DNA of 64,000 nt from Lachnospiraceae bacterium AF51-6-b8A (GTDB lineage Bacteria > Bacillota > Clostridia > Lachnospirales > Lachnospiraceae). Shown here in pieces: positions 34,811 to 43,373 of this stretch (within the stretch, counting starts at the first letter, position 1; every line of letters starts with the position of its first letter). The notes under the pieces are model-generated. The model did no database searches, was not told where the DNA came from, and saw nothing but the letters and a program-made list of their open reading frames with translations. The stretch covers positions 851,685 through 915,684 of the forward strand of contig JAQCZH010000001.1 of NCBI GenBank assembly GCA_027682585.1, given 5' to 3'. The position numbers and the translations under genes are program-made.

Positions 34811-37594
34811 TTATTTCTTCTTTCCAAATTTAATATGGATTGCCTGCCTGGCAGCATAGGGAAGGATATATTTAAGCTTATCCTCCGCCGCATGCATTTC
34901 AGAGCATTCCGGTCGATCACGGTGAATGGCAATGGCATCAAATTCACATTTGGTCGTACAAATACCGCAGCCAACGCAGCGGTTGGGATCAACAATACTC
35001 GCTCCGCAGGAGAGACAACGGGCAGTCTCCGCCCTGACCTGCTCCTCCGTAAATGTCAGCTTTGACTCATGGAAGGATTTTTTCCAGTCCAAGCCCTCGG
35101 AATCTCTCCCCTCTTTGCGGCGAACCTCCTGACGCCCGGCGTGATCATAATCAACCAGATGAATATCATCCTTATCCAGCATGTGGAACTCCCAGCGATT
35201 TCTCCCGATGGTGAGTGTGGAGTGGGGCTGAACAAAGCGGTGCAGGGAAGTCGCTGCCTTCTTGCCGGCCGCAATGGCGTCAATGGCAAAGCCGGGACCT
35301 GTGTAGACGTCCCCGCCGACGAAAACATCAGGCTCTGCCGTCTGATAGGTAATTGGGTCCGCCAAAGCCCCCTGTCCTCTGCCAAGTTCCACTTTAGATC
35401 CGGCCAGCAGATCGCCCCAGAGAACAGACTGACCCACAGACAAGAAGAGATGACGGCAGGGAACAGTCATCGTGTCATTTTCGTCATATCTGGGCGCAAA
35501 ATGGTGCTCGCTGTCGAAGACAGAAATACATCTCTTGAAGACGACTCCACTGACATGACCATCCTCTGTCAGAATTTCCTTCGGCCCCCAGCCCGGATGA
35601 ATTCGAACCGACTCCTCCTCGGCCTCCGCAATCTCTTCTGTGGAGGCGGGCATCGTGTCTCTGGTTTCCAGACAGAACAGAGAGATCTTAGCATCTCCGC
35701 AGCGGCCTGCGGTCCTGGCCACATCAATAGCCACATTGCCGCCGCCGATGACAAGGACATCCCCCTCGATATTGAAACCCCTTTTGTCTCCGACTTCTCT
35801 CAGGAAATCAACCGCGGTCATGACTCCTTTGGCATCCTCATGCTCCAGCCCAAGATCTCTCCCCCCCTGGCAGCCGATCGCCAGGTAGAAAGCTCTGTAC
35901 CCCTGTGCTCTGAGCGCATCCAGGCTGATATCCCTGCCGACTTCCACTCCGTATCGAATCTCGACTCCCATGGCTCGGATGATCTCCACCTCAGCCAGGA
36001 TAACGTCTTTCTCCAGCTTGTAAGAGGGAATCCCGTAGGTCAGCATACCGCCAGGCATGGCGTTCTTCTCAAAAATCGTCGGCGCATACCCCATCTGCGC
36101 CAGGTAAAAAGCACAGGAAAGCCCGGCAGGCCCGGCACCCACAATGGCAATCTTCTCATCAAAATAACCCTTGGTCGCCGGTACCACCTTCTTAGGAATA
36201 TATCGGGTCTTTTCATTCAGATCCAGATCAGCCAGGAACTTCTTGACTTCATCGATTGCAACCGGATCATCCACTCTGCCTCTGGTACACTCACTCTCAC
36301 ACCTGCGGTTACAGATTCTTCCGCAAATGGCAGGCAGAGGATTGTTCTTCTTGATGAGAGCCAGGGCCTCCTGATAGCGCCCCTGGGCCGCCATCTTCAA
36401 ATATCCCTGAACAGCGATATGAGCGGGACAGGCCGTCTTGCAGGGAGCGGTGCCGGATTCATGGCTGTTAACCCGGTTATCGTCCCGATAGTTCTCATTC
36501 CACATCTCCTTGCCCCATTTGCGTTCTGAGGGAAGAACCTGTCTCGGATATTTCACTTCTGAGCCATCTGCTCTGCAAAGCTTCTGTCCCAGCTTAAGCG
36601 CCCCCGCCGGGCAATACTCTACACAGCGCCCGCAGGCCACGCATTTGTCTCTGTCCACATGGGCCACATAGGCAGACCGGGACATATTGGGCGTATTAAA
36701 GAGTTGGGAAGTCCGCAGAGCGTAACATACATTGACATTGCAATTACAAATCGCGAAGATCTTGTCTTGTCCGTCAATGTTGGTGATCTGATGAACAAAT
36801 CCGTTGTCCTCTCCCTTCTGAAAAATCTCCAGGGCTTCCTCTTTCGTAATATAGCGGCCGCCTTTATTCGTCTCCACAACATAGTCCGCCATGTCACCCA
36901 CCGCGATACACCAGTCCGCGGGATCATCGGCACAGCCCTCATCATAGGTTTTTCTGGACATGCGGCAGGAACAGGGTGAGGCAGCATACTTTCCCTCGTA
37001 CTTGTCCAGCCAGTGGCTGATATGCTCAATGGAGACGGAATGATCCTCCATGGAGATGGCCTTCTCGACAGGTATGACATGCATGCCGATTCCGCCGCCT
37101 CCGGGGGGAACCATAGGAGTCACCTTCTCCAATGGCAAGAAGGTCATCCGCTCAAAAAAACGGCCCAACTCCGGGTGTTCCTCCAGAAGATCGGCATTCA
37201 TATTAGTGAACTCTCCCACTCCCGGCACGAACATTGGTACCTGCCAGCGTTTCTTGTGATCCGGGTTCCTGCCGTCTAAATTTTCCCAGTGATATTCCAG
37301 AAGTCCCGTGTAGGACATGTGAGTCAGGCATTCCTCAAGCGTTTTCTCATCCAGACCGCTCAGGTTCTTGATCTCAGCAAAGGTCCTGGGCTTACGAAGG
37401 CCCATCTTAAGAGCGATCTCAGCCTCCTGATCTGTGACAATCGCAGCCAGAGCCCAGTATTCCGGATCCTCTTTTGTGATTTTAGCCAGCCCCAGGCGCT
37501 GAGGAACACGGTCTGTAATCATTCTGGCCAGTCTGACAACAGGCTCCCGCAAAGGACCGTCATCTTTGATGTATTCCGGTCGATTCAGTGACAT
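34811..37594 (-). CDS. multidomain iron-sulfur FAD-dependent oxidoreductase
   Basis: It is about 928 residues. A winged-helix-like segment lies at about 50-105 (TFAEIKNLSGLDEKTLEECL). A cysteine-rich region follows: PCSCRMSRK (207-215), CADDPADWC and ICNCNVNVC. A 4Fe-4S motif KCVACGRCVEYCP is near 327-339. A GltD-type cluster domain has CKTACPAHIAVQ and AICGRICNRRCESEC. FAD binding is at IVGAGPAGLSCAFY (about 486) and NAD(P) binding at VIGGGNVAIDVARTAG (about 630). A C-terminal ferredoxin shows CLSCG and CVGCGICTTKCEF. It likely transfers electrons between NAD(P)H and an unknown partner. The ATG at 37594 follows AAAGGGG; hypA follows directly. Confidence 0.88.
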   Translation of the reverse strand: MSLNRPEYIKDDGPLREPVVRLARMITDRVPQRLGLAKITKEDPEYWALAAIVTDQEAEIALKMGLRKPRTFAEIKNLSGLDEKTLEECLTHMSYTGLLEYHWENLDGRNPDHKKRWQVPMFVPGVGEFTNMNADLLEEHPELGRFFERMTFLPLEKVTPMVPPGGGGIGMHVIPVEKAISMEDHSVSIEHISHWLDKYEGKYAASPCSCRMSRKTYDEGCADDPADWCIAVGDMADYVVETNKGGRYITKEEALEIFQKGEDNGFVHQITNIDGQDKIFAICNCNVNVCYALRTSQLFNTPNMSRSAYVAHVDRDKCVACGRCVEYCPAGALKLGQKLCRADGSEVKYPRQVLPSERKWGKEMWNENYRDDNRVNSHESGTAPCKTACPAHIAVQGYLKMAAQGRYQEALALIKKNNPLPAICGRICNRRCESECTRGRVDDPVAIDEVKKFLADLDLNEKTRYIPKKVVPATKGYFDEKIAIVGAGPAGLSCAFYLAQMGYAPTIFEKNAMPGGMLTYGIPSYKLEKDVILAEVEIIRAMGVEIRYGVEVGRDISLDALRAQGYRAFYLAIGCQGGRDLGLEHEDAKGVMTAVDFLREVGDKRGFNIEGDVLVIGGGNVAIDVARTAGRCGDAKISLFCLETRDTMPASTEEIAEAEEESVRIHPGWGPKEILTEDGHVSGVVFKRCISVFDSEHHFAPRYDENDTMTVPCRHLFLSVGQSVLWGDLLAGSKVELGRGQGALADPITYQTAEPDVFVGGDVYTGPGFAIDAIAAGKKAATSLHRFVQPHSTLTIGRNRWEFHMLDKDDIHLVDYDHAGRQEVRRKEGRDSEGLDWKKSFHESKLTFTEEQVRAETARCLSCGASIVDPNRCVGCGICTTKCEFDAIAIHRDRPECSEMHAAEDKLKYILPYAARQAIHIKFGKKK

Positions 37595-37624
37595 AAAAAC
37601 CCCTTTCATATTTCATAGAGAAAG

Positions 37625-37665
37625 GATCTGCAGACTTGCGCATATGTAAGACAAGCCTACAGATC
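37625..37665 (-). promoter_or_regulatory. 14-bp stem-loop in the oxidoreductase mRNA leader
   Basis: Arms 37625-37638 and 37652-37665 pair over all 14 positions in minus-strand RNA, two of them as G-U, with a 13-nt loop. On the plus strand the same sites would be mismatches, so the structured molecule is the minus-strand transcript. It lies 31 nt before the start codon and has only a weak T-rich tail. Confidence 0.6.
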
Positions 37666-37838
37666 TTTTCCGTAACTTAATTGACGCATCAAACTACACA
37701 AACAGCGCATTTCTCTTTGCAGCCTTCTCCCATAAACGACCTGAAAGAGCGCATTTTTGCTCCTTTTTTCATTTCATGGCAATAGAGGATATGCGAGAGA
37801 TACATCTCTATTGTCTGTCATTTCCCCCGCCGGCAAAG

Positions 37839-38876
37839 TCACTCCGCTCTTGCCATGGCTTCCTCGAAGTCCCTCGTTCCCTTCCAGATTTCTCCCCGAT
37901 AGGGATTGGTTCCGCTTTTCTTGGCCCTCTTCATAATGGCCAAAAACAGTGCAAGATTTACCAGAACAGACAGGGCAGCGACCATCCCACCGACCTGGGG
38001 TGCCGCTGCAGTCGGATGTATATTGGTCTTCATGAACCCGTCCGCGTAAAGTACCGGAAGAACCGAGAAGACAGATGCATCCTGGAAGGCAGGGAAGACC
38101 TGCGCGAACATACACCAGGTCGCCAGGGTATTGGCCCGGTTCTGAATCCAGCCGCCTTTATTCCAGAAGATGGCGGCTACCGTGGGTGCCAAAAGAAGGG
38201 CGAATCCGCAGTACCAGGAGTGTGTGGGCAGATTCAGATAGGTATACTCAAAATTCCAGATATCATAGGCCAGAATATAAGCCCAGGTCATATCAGGCCA
38301 GAGCATATCATCCTTCTTCTTAGATGAATAGATCCCCCACCAGCCGGTCATACAGAAGATATTGATCAGACCTGCGATTCCGTTGGCCCAGTTCCACCAG
38401 CCGCCATAGAGCCAGACGCCCTCAGAGGACAGCCACCACCTGCTCCCCGTTTCAGCCAGGGCTATGGAGCCGCGAATGGCAGATTCAAAGTCACTTCCCA
38501 CCGCAATCAGAATATTGATGGCCACAATTAAAAAGGGGAAGGCCTTAAACCACTGCGTCTTGCCGACTCCATTCTTATACTTGAGAAGCATAAAGCCAAT
38601 ACATCCTGCAGAGGCAGCGTAAAGCTTGGCATAATGGAACCAGGAGTTCATATGGACATAAGTTGGATTATTCCGTGCCCAGTCTGCCCCCTGCGCGGCG
38701 CCAATATAGATGGCAATAAAGTAAACTGACAGTCCGGCCAAAAGTCCGACAAAAATCCCATAGCCTCCGATCTTGGATTTGCGCTCAATTTCATTGAACA
38801 GAATGAGCCCTCCGAAGACCAAAATCCAGCCCAATACCTGATAGAGAGATAAGTCCCCATATACCTGAAATAACAT
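37839..38876 (-). CDS. DUF5692 family multi-pass membrane protein
   Basis: It is 345 residues with about nine hydrophobic segments, unusually rich in tryptophan (SSEGVWLYGGWWNWANG, FCMTGWWGIYSS, DIWNFEYTYLNLPTHSWYC). It matches the uncharacterised DUF5692 family as I remember it. The ATG at 38876 is preceded by GGGAG; a longer frame would add 26 residues and is less likely. It is upstream of the iron-sulfur oxidoreductase and hypA, 244 nt away, so a membrane anchor or transport role for that redox module is possible but unproven. Confidence 0.78.
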   Translation of the reverse strand: MLFQVYGDLSLYQVLGWILVFGGLILFNEIERKSKIGGYGIFVGLLAGLSVYFIAIYIGAAQGADWARNNPTYVHMNSWFHYAKLYAASAGCIGFMLLKYKNGVGKTQWFKAFPFLIVAINILIAVGSDFESAIRGSIALAETGSRWWLSSEGVWLYGGWWNWANGIAGLINIFCMTGWWGIYSSKKKDDMLWPDMTWAYILAYDIWNFEYTYLNLPTHSWYCGFALLLAPTVAAIFWNKGGWIQNRANTLATWCMFAQVFPAFQDASVFSVLPVLYADGFMKTNIHPTAAAPQVGGMVAALSVLVNLALFLAIMKRAKKSGTNPYRGEIWKGTRDFEEAMARAE

Positions 38877-39250
38877 TTTCACTACTCCCTTCTCTGTGAA
38901 ATGTATTGTGAATCTGAATCCACCCGTTTTCTGTGGATCACCTATATATGACAATTATATTCAAAAAACAGAATTTTACAGATATTTTTCAAAAACGGGC
39001 TACTGTCCTGTCATAAGAAACATATATCAAGCACAATCGTTTCCGTTCAAGGTACTAATTCTGCGTTTATTTCCCACATTCTTTCTGTTATCTGTTTCTC
39101 CGTAGAAAATTCACTATAAAATTTGTCTACTTTGCACAATTGCTTTGACTCTCTGCCTCTTACCAACTATGACCGGTCGATTTTCTCTGTATTTTCTGTA
39201 TTCTTCGCGCTCTCTCCAACCAGAAGAAACAGGAGGGCGCAGCCCAGAAC
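38877..39250. other. gene-free spacer upstream of the DUF5692 gene
   Basis: About 375 nt of AT-rich DNA without a credible ORF. On the minus strand a TATAAT box at 38954-38959 has a weak -35. A second possible promoter is TTGAAC-18-TATATG further upstream. This implies a leader of 70 nt or more for the DUF5692 mRNA. Confidence 0.4.
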
Positions 39251-39316
39251 AGAAAAACCGGCCGCCATATTCGCTCCTGCGTCAGATATGCACAGTAACC
39301 TTCATGGCGGTCGGTT
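39251..39316 (-). terminator. terminator after the surface-protein gene
   Basis: On the minus strand AACCGACCGCCAT pairs with ATGGCGGCCGGTT (one mismatch) across a loop of about 35 nt, followed by TTTTTCT. It begins about 40 nt after the stop codon at 39358. Confidence 0.75.
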
Positions 39317-39357
39317 TTCGGCTGATTAAATTTTTATTAGCAGATCATTCTCATTCC

Positions 39358-42315
39358 CTACTTACCAGCTCTCTTCCTCTTCCCAAATGCGACCAGTCCG
39401 ATCACAAGCGCCCCGACCATAATGCTGACATACACGGGAAGTTGTGTCCGATCTCCTGTCTTTGGCGCAGTCTTTGTTTTCTTTGCCAAAGCAGAAGATC
39501 TGTTCCGCTCTGCGGGCCGGTTGGGTCTGATATTCGGCTGACCGGGTTCTGCAGGCTGATTGGGCCTGACGTTTGGCTGGCCGGGTTCTGCAGGCTGGTT
39601 GGGCCTGACATTTGGCTGATGGGGTTTTGGCGAAGGGGTTTCCCTATACTTTACTGTCAAACTGATTTCCTCACTCGCAGGAGCCGTGTAATCCTGACCG
39701 CCATCCAGCTGCTTGGCATTCCAGGTGTAATCAAAATGAAGGATATTTCCTGAGACCTGGTTGGTCGCCCTGGCCTTGAAGCTGCCGCTTACCGTCCCCT
39801 TGATCCTATAATTGGTATCCGCTTCGGCGCTGTCTCTGAAAACAACTCCATCGACCACGACGTCCAGATGATTGTCGACGCCCTCAACCGCTTCCTTGAT
39901 TTCCTTGAAGCTATTCGCCTGTTTCTTCAAAGTCATAACGACGGTCAGCTTATTTCCATCAACTCTGGTACTGGTGATCTTGAACTTATCATTCGCCCTG
40001 CGAAGACTGATCTGCAGGTTCTGCCTATAGGCCAGCTGGTCAGGTAATTCAAGAACAGCGGTAAAACTGGTCTCCAGGTTGGAAACAGCGATATTCTCAG
40101 GGATATTGTCCCCCTCGTACTGATCCTCCAGCTGTTTCATCCGTTCCTTGATCTTAGTGACATCCAGTCTTCCCGTAATCTCCATCGTATCTGACCTGCC
40201 AGCTTCATACACCTTATCGTGCTGGGTATCTCTGTTGACAAACAGATCACCGTCCATAACATCAGATCCGGTAATGGTCTGCTCTGTCGGCCTCGCCTTA
40301 TACTTCAGTGTGAAACTGATGTCTTTGCTTGTCGGATGAATCGCGTCCGCTCCCTCTGCAGACTGCTCCGCCTGCCATCCAAGATTGAAATTGACAGAAC
40401 TGCCGCTGTTTTGGTCGGTCGCCTTGGCCTTCAGCCAGCCACTCATAGACCCCTTCACAGTGTAATTGGTGTCAGGCCTGGCCTGGCTGTTGAAGACAGC
40501 GCCATTCACAAGAACCTTCAGCTGATCATCCATGCCAAGCACTGCGTCCTTCAGATCCGCGAAAGTCGCCACATTCTTGTTTACCGTCATCGTCACTGTC
40601 ATCGTCTTGCCGTCCAGCTGACGACTGACAATCCGGTACTTGCCATTGGCGTTTAAGAGAGAGACTTCCGGAGTCCCATCGAAATCCAGCTCATCGGGAA
40701 GAACCAGGCTGGCTGTGAAAACAGAACTGTATTCAGACAGGGCAATGGTCGTCGGATCTACATTTGACCTGCGAAACCGATCTTCCACCTGCTGTAACTG
40801 ATTCTTGACAGGTGAGACATCCAGAGCCCCCGTAAAGGCAATCTTGCTCTTCTCCGCAGCCTCATAGACCTGACTGTGCTCCGTCTCATTGCCGACCAGA
40901 ATATCACCCGGCAGCTTCAGATCTGTCTGGTACGTCTGTTCCATTGCTCCTTGATATCTGACAGACAGGGCAATCTGGCTGGGATTGGAAGCGCTCTTAC
41001 CACCCTCTGTCTGCTTGCCGTTCCAGATCAGATGGAAGTTGATCTGGCTGCCGCTGTCTTGATTGGTCGCTGTTGCGACCAGACTTCCAGTCACACCGCC
41101 TGTGATCTCATAGTCAGTGTTTCCCTGTGCGCTCGCGTTGAATTTGGCCGTCTTGAGAGTCACCTTCAGCTCATCATCCACCTTATCGACCGCTTCCCTG
41201 AGTTTTGCGAAGGTGTCAATTTTATCGTCATGAACCAACTTGAAGGTCACTTCTGCGGAATGATCGTCGGCATGAACTCCTGTAATCTGAAAGGAACCGT
41301 TGGCGCCTTCCAGGGTTGCCTCTGTAGACGCGAAGGTCAGCGCATCTGGCAGAGCAATTCTGGCTGTGAAACTCGTTGTCAGATTGGACAGAGAAATCCG
41401 ATCTGCCTGCGCCGCATAGGAAGATTCAATCTGCGCCATCTGATCCTTGATGGTTTTGGCATGGATTACACCGACGAAATCCATGCTGTCGGACTTCTGA
41501 ACCGTAATTGTATTGTTGCCGGTATTGTCCCCCAATCTGAGGTCAGCATCAATATTGACCGTCTGCCTCATATTGCTGACCGTAGGCTTAGTGAATACAT
41601 CAGAGCTGGCGAAATCCACGGCCAGAGGCTGTCTGGACTGATCGGAGGAGAAAGTCTGCTTACCGAATCCCCATTTTCCCATTCTCTGACTCGGATAGAA
41701 AGAGAAATTGCCGGAACTGTCAATGGTTTTGGCCTCTAGGTCTTGTGCCTCCTTATAGCTGTTGGCTGTCACCGTGTACGGGACAGTGACATCAACCGTG
41801 TGATTGGATGTCCCGGAAGCCCGATCAGCCTTATAATAATCATAAATTGTCTTCCAGTTGACATCGGCCAGCTTGAACTTGAACTTTACTGTATTGCCGG
41901 ACTTGCTGTTCGTAATCGTATGTGCCGGGACAATATTGGTCTTGCTGGCAGTGACCGGCATGCCGACAGATACCCCCTCCGGGAAGGTCACATCATAGTA
42001 AATATAAGCACTCGAATCGACCTTTTCTATATTCCACGGAAAATGTCCCGCATCTGCCTCCGACTTCATCTTGCTCTCAAAGGCAGACATCACATCCGCC
42101 ATGGGAATGGAGGCCTTCCACTGGCCTGCATAGGTGCCATGATTACTTGCAGCGGTTCCTGCCACAGTCCCCCTGGTTGTCTTGATATACTGGGCCACCT
42201 GCAATTGGCTGGCCGCCTCTGCTGTCCCCGCTCCCGGCAGGATCATCCCCGCAATCACAGTCAGCGCCATGAGCCAGGCCAAAGACCTGCTCAAGATATC
42301 TCTGTGCCTTTTCAT
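39358..42315 (-). CDS. secreted three-module surface protein with APKTGD sorting signal
   Basis: It is 985 residues. Signal peptide: MKRHRD, hydrophobic LAWLMALTVIAGMIL, cleavage near AEAAS. An N-terminal domain (about 35-245) is followed by three related modules of about 200 residues (260-455, 465-670, 672-885), each ending with a V(T/S)GSxxAxATxQxSG-type strand, for example GGVTGSLVATATNQDSG and GTVSGSFKARATNQVSG. A proline-rich stalk with three copies of a 13-residue unit precedes APKTGD (950-955), a hydrophobic helix and KRKRAGK. It is probably anchored to peptidoglycan by sortase; ligand unknown. AAGGAG precedes the ATG. Confidence 0.85.
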   Translation of the reverse strand: MKRHRDILSRSLAWLMALTVIAGMILPGAGTAEAASQLQVAQYIKTTRGTVAGTAASNHGTYAGQWKASIPMADVMSAFESKMKSEADAGHFPWNIEKVDSSAYIYYDVTFPEGVSVGMPVTASKTNIVPAHTITNSKSGNTVKFKFKLADVNWKTIYDYYKADRASGTSNHTVDVTVPYTVTANSYKEAQDLEAKTIDSSGNFSFYPSQRMGKWGFGKQTFSSDQSRQPLAVDFASSDVFTKPTVSNMRQTVNIDADLRLGDNTGNNTITVQKSDSMDFVGVIHAKTIKDQMAQIESSYAAQADRISLSNLTTSFTARIALPDALTFASTEATLEGANGSFQITGVHADDHSAEVTFKLVHDDKIDTFAKLREAVDKVDDELKVTLKTAKFNASAQGNTDYEITGGVTGSLVATATNQDSGSQINFHLIWNGKQTEGGKSASNPSQIALSVRYQGAMEQTYQTDLKLPGDILVGNETEHSQVYEAAEKSKIAFTGALDVSPVKNQLQQVEDRFRRSNVDPTTIALSEYSSVFTASLVLPDELDFDGTPEVSLLNANGKYRIVSRQLDGKTMTVTMTVNKNVATFADLKDAVLGMDDQLKVLVNGAVFNSQARPDTNYTVKGSMSGWLKAKATDQNSGSSVNFNLGWQAEQSAEGADAIHPTSKDISFTLKYKARPTEQTITGSDVMDGDLFVNRDTQHDKVYEAGRSDTMEITGRLDVTKIKERMKQLEDQYEGDNIPENIAVSNLETSFTAVLELPDQLAYRQNLQISLRRANDKFKITSTRVDGNKLTVVMTLKKQANSFKEIKEAVEGVDNHLDVVVDGVVFRDSAEADTNYRIKGTVSGSFKARATNQVSGNILHFDYTWNAKQLDGGQDYTAPASEEISLTVKYRETPSPKPHQPNVRPNQPAEPGQPNVRPNQPAEPGQPNIRPNRPAERNRSSALAKKTKTAPKTGDRTQLPVYVSIMVGALVIGLVAFGKRKRAGK
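39502..39618 (-). repeat. 39-bp tandem repeat encoding the proline-rich stalk
   Basis: Two near-identical copies and one diverged copy of a 39-bp unit encoding QPNVRPNQPAEPG. It lies between the last module and the sorting signal, and copy number may vary between strains. Confidence 0.85.
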
Positions 42316-42459
42316 CTCTTCTCCTTTCCCTCTCTCCAGAAATAATGTATCTCCAACAGCGATTTACATAGCATGCATTTCATGATTGCTTCCCACCCTT
42401 AACACTCATATTGCTTTTCAAACAATCACCGCATGCTCGGCGCATTTATTATAGGTTCA

Positions 42460-43224
42460 TTATGGGCAATTATCATCACTTATCAAATCTCTGACCACCT
42501 CAGCCGCCAGCATCATTCCCGCCACAGAAGGAACAAATGCCGTTGATCCGGGAACTGCCTTTTGCCTGCCCCCCCTGACCGGCAGCCCGGAGAAGTCTTC
42601 ATTCCCAGTGCAGGAAGATTCTGTCTCTTCCAGCGGCCGCTTCGGCTCTTCGGCAGAACAGACCACCTTCAGTCTCTCGATCCCTCGCTTTCTGCACTCT
42701 CTTCGCATGACCTTAGCCAGGGGATCCATGCTGGTATCCGCAATATCCAAAACCCGAAAGAGACAGGGATTTATCTTATTTCCAGCTCCCATGGACGAGA
42801 TCACCGGGGTGCCGCTATTCTTTGCGCGGCTGATAATCTCCAACTTGGCAGTGACCGTATCCACTGCATCAACAACATAGTCATAAGCCCGGAAATCGAA
42901 CCGTCCCGCTGTCTCAGGAAGATAGAAACATCTGAAGGTCTCTACCTGGGCTTGTGGGTTGATGTCCAGGATCCGATCCCGCATAACATCCACCTTGTAC
43001 TTCCCAAGAGTCGCATGGGTCGCGATGATCTGCCGGTTGAGGTTGGACAGACTGACCCGATCACTGTCCACAAGAACCAGGTGCGATACACCGGATCGGG
43101 CCAGGCCCTCAGCCACATATCCGCCGACCCCGCCAATTCCGAAGATGGCGACCCTGGCTTCATACAGTTTCTTCATCTTCTCCTCTCCAAAGAGAAGTTT
43201 GGTTCTGGAGAACTCTTCTTTCAT
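42460..43224 (-). CDS. tcdA: tRNA threonylcarbamoyladenosine dehydratase (TcdA/CsdL, ThiF-like)
   Basis: ATP-dependent cyclisation of t6A37 to ct6A in tRNAs. It is 254 residues of the ThiF/E1 fold: VAIFGIGGVGGYVAEGLARSG (about 26-46), DSDRVSLSNLNRQI, LGKYKVDVM, DYVVDAVDTVTAKLEI, and SMGAGNKINP. The C-terminal region has an extra variable insertion (EETESSCTGNEDF) before STAFVPSVAGM. A single gene, divergent from nothing, between the surface protein and the methionine operon. The ATG follows GGGAGAGGCAG. Confidence 0.92.
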   Translation of the reverse strand: MKEEFSRTKLLFGEEKMKKLYEARVAIFGIGGVGGYVAEGLARSGVSHLVLVDSDRVSLSNLNRQIIATHATLGKYKVDVMRDRILDINPQAQVETFRCFYLPETAGRFDFRAYDYVVDAVDTVTAKLEIISRAKNSGTPVISSMGAGNKINPCLFRVLDIADTSMDPLAKVMRRECRKRGIERLKVVCSAEEPKRPLEETESSCTGNEDFSGLPVRGGRQKAVPGSTAFVPSVAGMMLAAEVVRDLISDDNCP

Positions 43225-43373
43225 CTGCCTCTCCCGCGATTCCTTCTGCTTTCTTCACTGTCAGTTATTCTCTGCTCCTCATATCTTAACCATATAATAC
43301 GCTGCAGACCTCTTTCATCATTTTCTCCGGCCATTCTCTGCTCCGCACATTTTGGCATTCAGATGCAGGGAAA

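Noticed and set aside
35069..36529. A 486-codon plus-strand open frame opposite the Fe-S/FAD oxidoreductase
   Set aside because: The minus strand carries well-defined FAD and Fe-S motifs throughout; the plus frame is a mirror frame without motifs or a start signal.
37740..37775. Plus-strand terminator-like GAGC...GCTC plus T-run
   Set aside because: The stem is only four pairs and there is no plus-strand gene to terminate.
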